Assembly: GCA_000434635.1 (NCBI GenBank) | Contig: HF987997.1 | Span: forward strand, 1-6,825 | Origin: Firmicutes bacterium CAG:110 | Lineage (GTDB): Bacteria; Bacillota; Clostridia; Oscillospirales; Oscillospiraceae | Direction: 5' to 3' | Length of the DNA stretch: 6,825 bases | Shown here: in pieces, positions 4,983 through 6,825 of the stretch | How positions within the stretch are numbered: position 1 is the stretch's first letter | Layout: every line of letters starts with the position of its first letter | Notes under the pieces: generated by a model | What the model was told of the DNA's origin: nothing | Seen by the model: only the letters and a program-made list of their open reading frames with translations | Databases searched by the model: none | Made by a program: the position numbers and the translations under genes

Positions 4983-5205
4983 AATCACATCCTATGGTGA
5001 AAGCACAATTAGTAAGTTCCCATCGGTACTCTCGGTATTGCAGGATGCCAACGCGGGGGTATTTGCGCTATATGAAGCTACCATGAAGTATTTCAGCAGT
5101 ATTGAGGATTTCATGGATACTTTGGACTGCCTGTTTGCTCTCAAGAGAATTAGATATGATGCAGAACGCGAGGTGCTCTGTTATGTTACACGAGATTTGC
5201 TGTGA
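4966..5205 (+). CDS. ABC-3C system middle component (probably MC6-like)
   Basis: This 79-residue protein starts at GTG 4966, inside the end of the HNH gene (17-base overlap), with GAGGTG four bases upstream. It begins MRLPSKITSYGESTISKFPS and continues with an LYE helix and a DFMDTLDCLFALKRI segment followed by strands (EVLCYVTRDLL). This resembles the small winged-helix-like middle components of ABC-three-component systems, which link the effector and the ATPase; I believe the MC6 group. A longer frame from TTG 4942 exists but lacks a ribosome binding site and the family start. Its size and place between effector and ATPase fit the family layout. It has no catalytic motif and is expected to be an adaptor. 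Confidence 0.8.
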   Translation: MRLPSKITSYGESTISKFPSVLSVLQDANAGVFALYEATMKYFSSIEDFMDTLDCLFALKRIRYDAEREVLCYVTRDLL

Positions 5206-6787
5206 TCAATTCTACCAAAAGCAAATTGTTTTCAATCCTGGGCTTAGTGTGGTGTTGGGTACCAATACAGGCGACAACTCTATTGGAAAATCCACCTTCC
5301 TGCTGATAGTGGACTATGTTTTTGGCGGGAGCACATATGCAGGCGCAACGGACATCATCGAAAATGTTGGTCCCCACGATATCTATTTTTCTTTTGTTTT
5401 TGGTGAAAAAACTTTCAAATTTTGCAGGAACAGCATTAACGCCAATACCGTTTGGAAATGCAATGATTCTTACGAGAAGGTTGAGGAAATCGGACTAAGC
5501 GATTACTGCAAATGGCTGGATTCCAAGTACGCAATATCTTTGCCGGAACTGTCTTTCCGAGATGCAGTCGGTCGATATATTCGAGTGTACGGGAAAAACA
5601 ATTGTGATGAGCGGCATCCGTTGCACTATAAGGCCGCCGAGAAGGCAGAAAAGGCATGCATGGCGCTTCTTAAACTTTTCGATTTGTACGCACCACTCAA
5701 GGAAACAGAGGCCGTAGCCCAGCGCTCTGATGCTGAATTGACTGCATATAAAAAGGCGCAAACTTTGCGGTTTATTGCGAAAATCACCAAGCGTGTATAC
5801 GACAAAAACGAAAAGGAGATTCGCAGTATTACTGCGCAAATTGAGGAGCTTTCTTCTGGATTGGAACGCGGTTTACTCGATGTAGATGCTACAGCGTCTG
5901 AACAGGCGGTTTATGTCAAGAAATTACTATCCAGAGCTCGCCGAGCAAGAAGCAAAGTGAAAGCCCAATGGGATTTGCTTGATGAAAATGGCACATATGC
6001 CTTTTCCTCTACGACCGATACCTTCGCAGACTTACAACACTTTTTCCCAGATACAGCCATTGCGAGATTGGAGGACATTGAGGGATTCCATCGAACGATT
6101 TCCTCCGTCTTCAAGGCTGAACTGAGAGCAGAAAGATCTAAACTCGAAAAAGAATTGGCTGAGTACGACAAAACTATTCATGAATACGAAACACAACTTC
6201 AGGAGCTGATTCAAAACCCAAATCTCTCCAAGATTGTTCTGACGCGTCACACTGAACTGCTTCGCGAGAAAGACCGGATGCAAAAAGAAAATGATGCTTA
6301 TGAAAAGCTTCAGCAGCTAAAGGAAGCACGAGATGCTGATGCAGAGCGGCTGAAGACAATTAAGCAACAGCAATTGGCATTAATTTCCTATCGGCTTAAT
6401 GAAGAAATGAGCCGACTCAATGATGCTATTTACGAAGGATCCTACAACGCCCCTGTGTTGGACTTCACTGACACCGGATACAATTTCTTTACGCCGGACG
6501 ATACAGGTACTGGTATTGCGTACAAGGGCCTTGTTGTATATGACCTTGCTGTGTTGAGACTTACAAGGTTGCCTGTTCTGGTACACGATTCAGTCGTACT
6601 GAAGCAGATTTCAGATGATGCGATTGAGAAAATTATCGAACTTTACTTCACCTGCGGAAAGCAAGTCATCATTGCCTTGGATAAGCAGGATTCATATAGC
6701 GAAAAGACATCGCGCCTGCTTAGTGAATCTGCAGTGTTGAGATTGACCAGTAATGGACAGGAGCTGTTTGGACGGTCTTGGGGATAG
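5183..6787 (+). CDS. DUF2326-type ABC/SMC-like ATPase, ABC-3C system motor
   Basis: The 534-residue protein has an ABC/RecN-like split ATPase head. Walker A is at residues 30-38 (GDNSIGKST) after a strand VVLG. A long charged helical middle (about 170-415) is predicted coiled coil, broken near 265-300. The C-terminal DUF2326 part (about 420-534) has the YKGLVVYDLAVLRL segment and a Walker B-like LPVLVHDS (D469), then KQVIIALDK. The usual catalytic Glu after the Walker B Asp is Ser here, and H468 precedes the Asp; I believe HDS is usual for this family. Start ATG 5183 is set by GAGGTG seven bases upstream and the family start (LHEICCDQF); an earlier Met at 5102 is inside the middle-component gene. 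It overlaps that gene by 23 bases. It probably hydrolyses ATP to sense or remodel nucleic acid and license the HNH partner. Confidence 0.88.
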   Translation: MLHEICCDQFYQKQIVFNPGLSVVLGTNTGDNSIGKSTFLLIVDYVFGGSTYAGATDIIENVGPHDIYFSFVFGEKTFKFCRNSINANTVWKCNDSYEKVEEIGLSDYCKWLDSKYAISLPELSFRDAVGRYIRVYGKNNCDERHPLHYKAAEKAEKACMALLKLFDLYAPLKETEAVAQRSDAELTAYKKAQTLRFIAKITKRVYDKNEKEIRSITAQIEELSSGLERGLLDVDATASEQAVYVKKLLSRARRARSKVKAQWDLLDENGTYAFSSTTDTFADLQHFFPDTAIARLEDIEGFHRTISSVFKAELRAERSKLEKELAEYDKTIHEYETQLQELIQNPNLSKIVLTRHTELLREKDRMQKENDAYEKLQQLKEARDADAERLKTIKQQQLALISYRLNEEMSRLNDAIYEGSYNAPVLDFTDTGYNFFTPDDTGTGIAYKGLVVYDLAVLRLTRLPVLVHDSVVLKQISDDAIEKIIELYFTCGKQVIIALDKQDSYSEKTSRLLSESAVLRLTSNGQELFGRSWG

Positions 6788-6809
6788 CCCGTTTGCAACT
6801 TCTAAGGGC

Positions 6810-6825
6810 TCGCCATAATTGGCGA
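6810..6825 (+). terminator. Perfect hairpin after the ATPase gene, cut by the window edge
   Basis: TCGCCA (6810-6815) and TGGCGA (6820-6825) are perfect complements around TAAT, beginning 22 bases after the ATPase stop codon. The stem may continue beyond the window, and any T-run would lie outside, so terminator identity is a guess from position. Confidence 0.45.

Larger units (their letters stand above)
295..6825. mobile_element. Tn916/Tn1549-type integrative element, one end plus cargo (right end outside window)
   Basis: Seen: a tyrosine integrase at the extreme end next to an interrupted chromosomal gene, direct repeats between integrase and junction, then an RHH gene, an Xis-like gene, and an Orf8-like/Orf7-like pair in the same relative order as the right end of Tn916. 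Known: in Tn916 the order towards the end is tet(M), orf9, orf7, orf8, orf5, xis, int. Here no orf9 or tet gene is present; instead an ABC-3C-like operon on the opposite strand occupies the cargo position. No conjugation genes are visible in the window, so it could be an ICE or a smaller mobilizable element. The left boundary near 295-303 is inferred from where the metG frame is lost; the exact base cannot be fixed. Confidence 0.75.

Overview
The window looks like part of an integrative conjugative or mobilizable element of the Tn916/Tn1549 type from a low-to-mid-GC gut-type Clostridia (Oscillospiraceae/Lachnospiraceae-like). The inference rests on the gene families, strong GGAGG-type ribosome binding sites and the element modules. 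The host genus cannot be fixed from this sequence.

Left edge (1 to about 300, minus strand): the C-terminal tRNA-binding domain of methionyl-tRNA synthetase (metG), cut off from its catalytic part. The open frame is lost exactly where the element starts, so the element appears to sit inside metG. Three TGTTGTCA direct repeats (371-410), probable arm-type integrase sites, lie just inside that edge.

Recombination and regulation module (436-3174, all minus strand): a Tn916-type tyrosine integrase, a small ribbon-helix-helix protein with its own near-consensus promoter and an overlapping palindrome, a DUF6462/Xis-like excisionase gene with a -1 frameshift in an A6 run, a structured gene-free stretch, and an Orf8-like/Orf7-like pair (small helix-turn-helix protein plus sigma-70-like factor). 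A textbook terminator (3251-3291) separates this block from whatever lies upstream.

Gap (3292-4048): no convincing gene. It holds two perfect dyads and a degenerate tRNA-Pro(UGG)-like sequence (3767-3841).

Cargo (4049-6787, plus strand, opposite to the element core): a promoter with ideal 17-bp spacing, a leader ending in a strong intrinsic terminator before the first gene (an attenuator arrangement resembling those ahead of ribosomal-protection tetracycline-resistance genes), then three overlapping genes: an HNH nuclease with a helical C-terminal domain, a 79-residue middle component, and a coiled-coil DUF2326/ABC-type ATPase. Together these match an ABC three-component (ABC-3C) conflict system. 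The most interesting reading is that a predicted defence operon sits where Tn916 relatives carry tet genes, possibly under a reused drug-responsive attenuator. A hairpin at the very end (6810-6825) may be the operon terminator, cut by the window edge.
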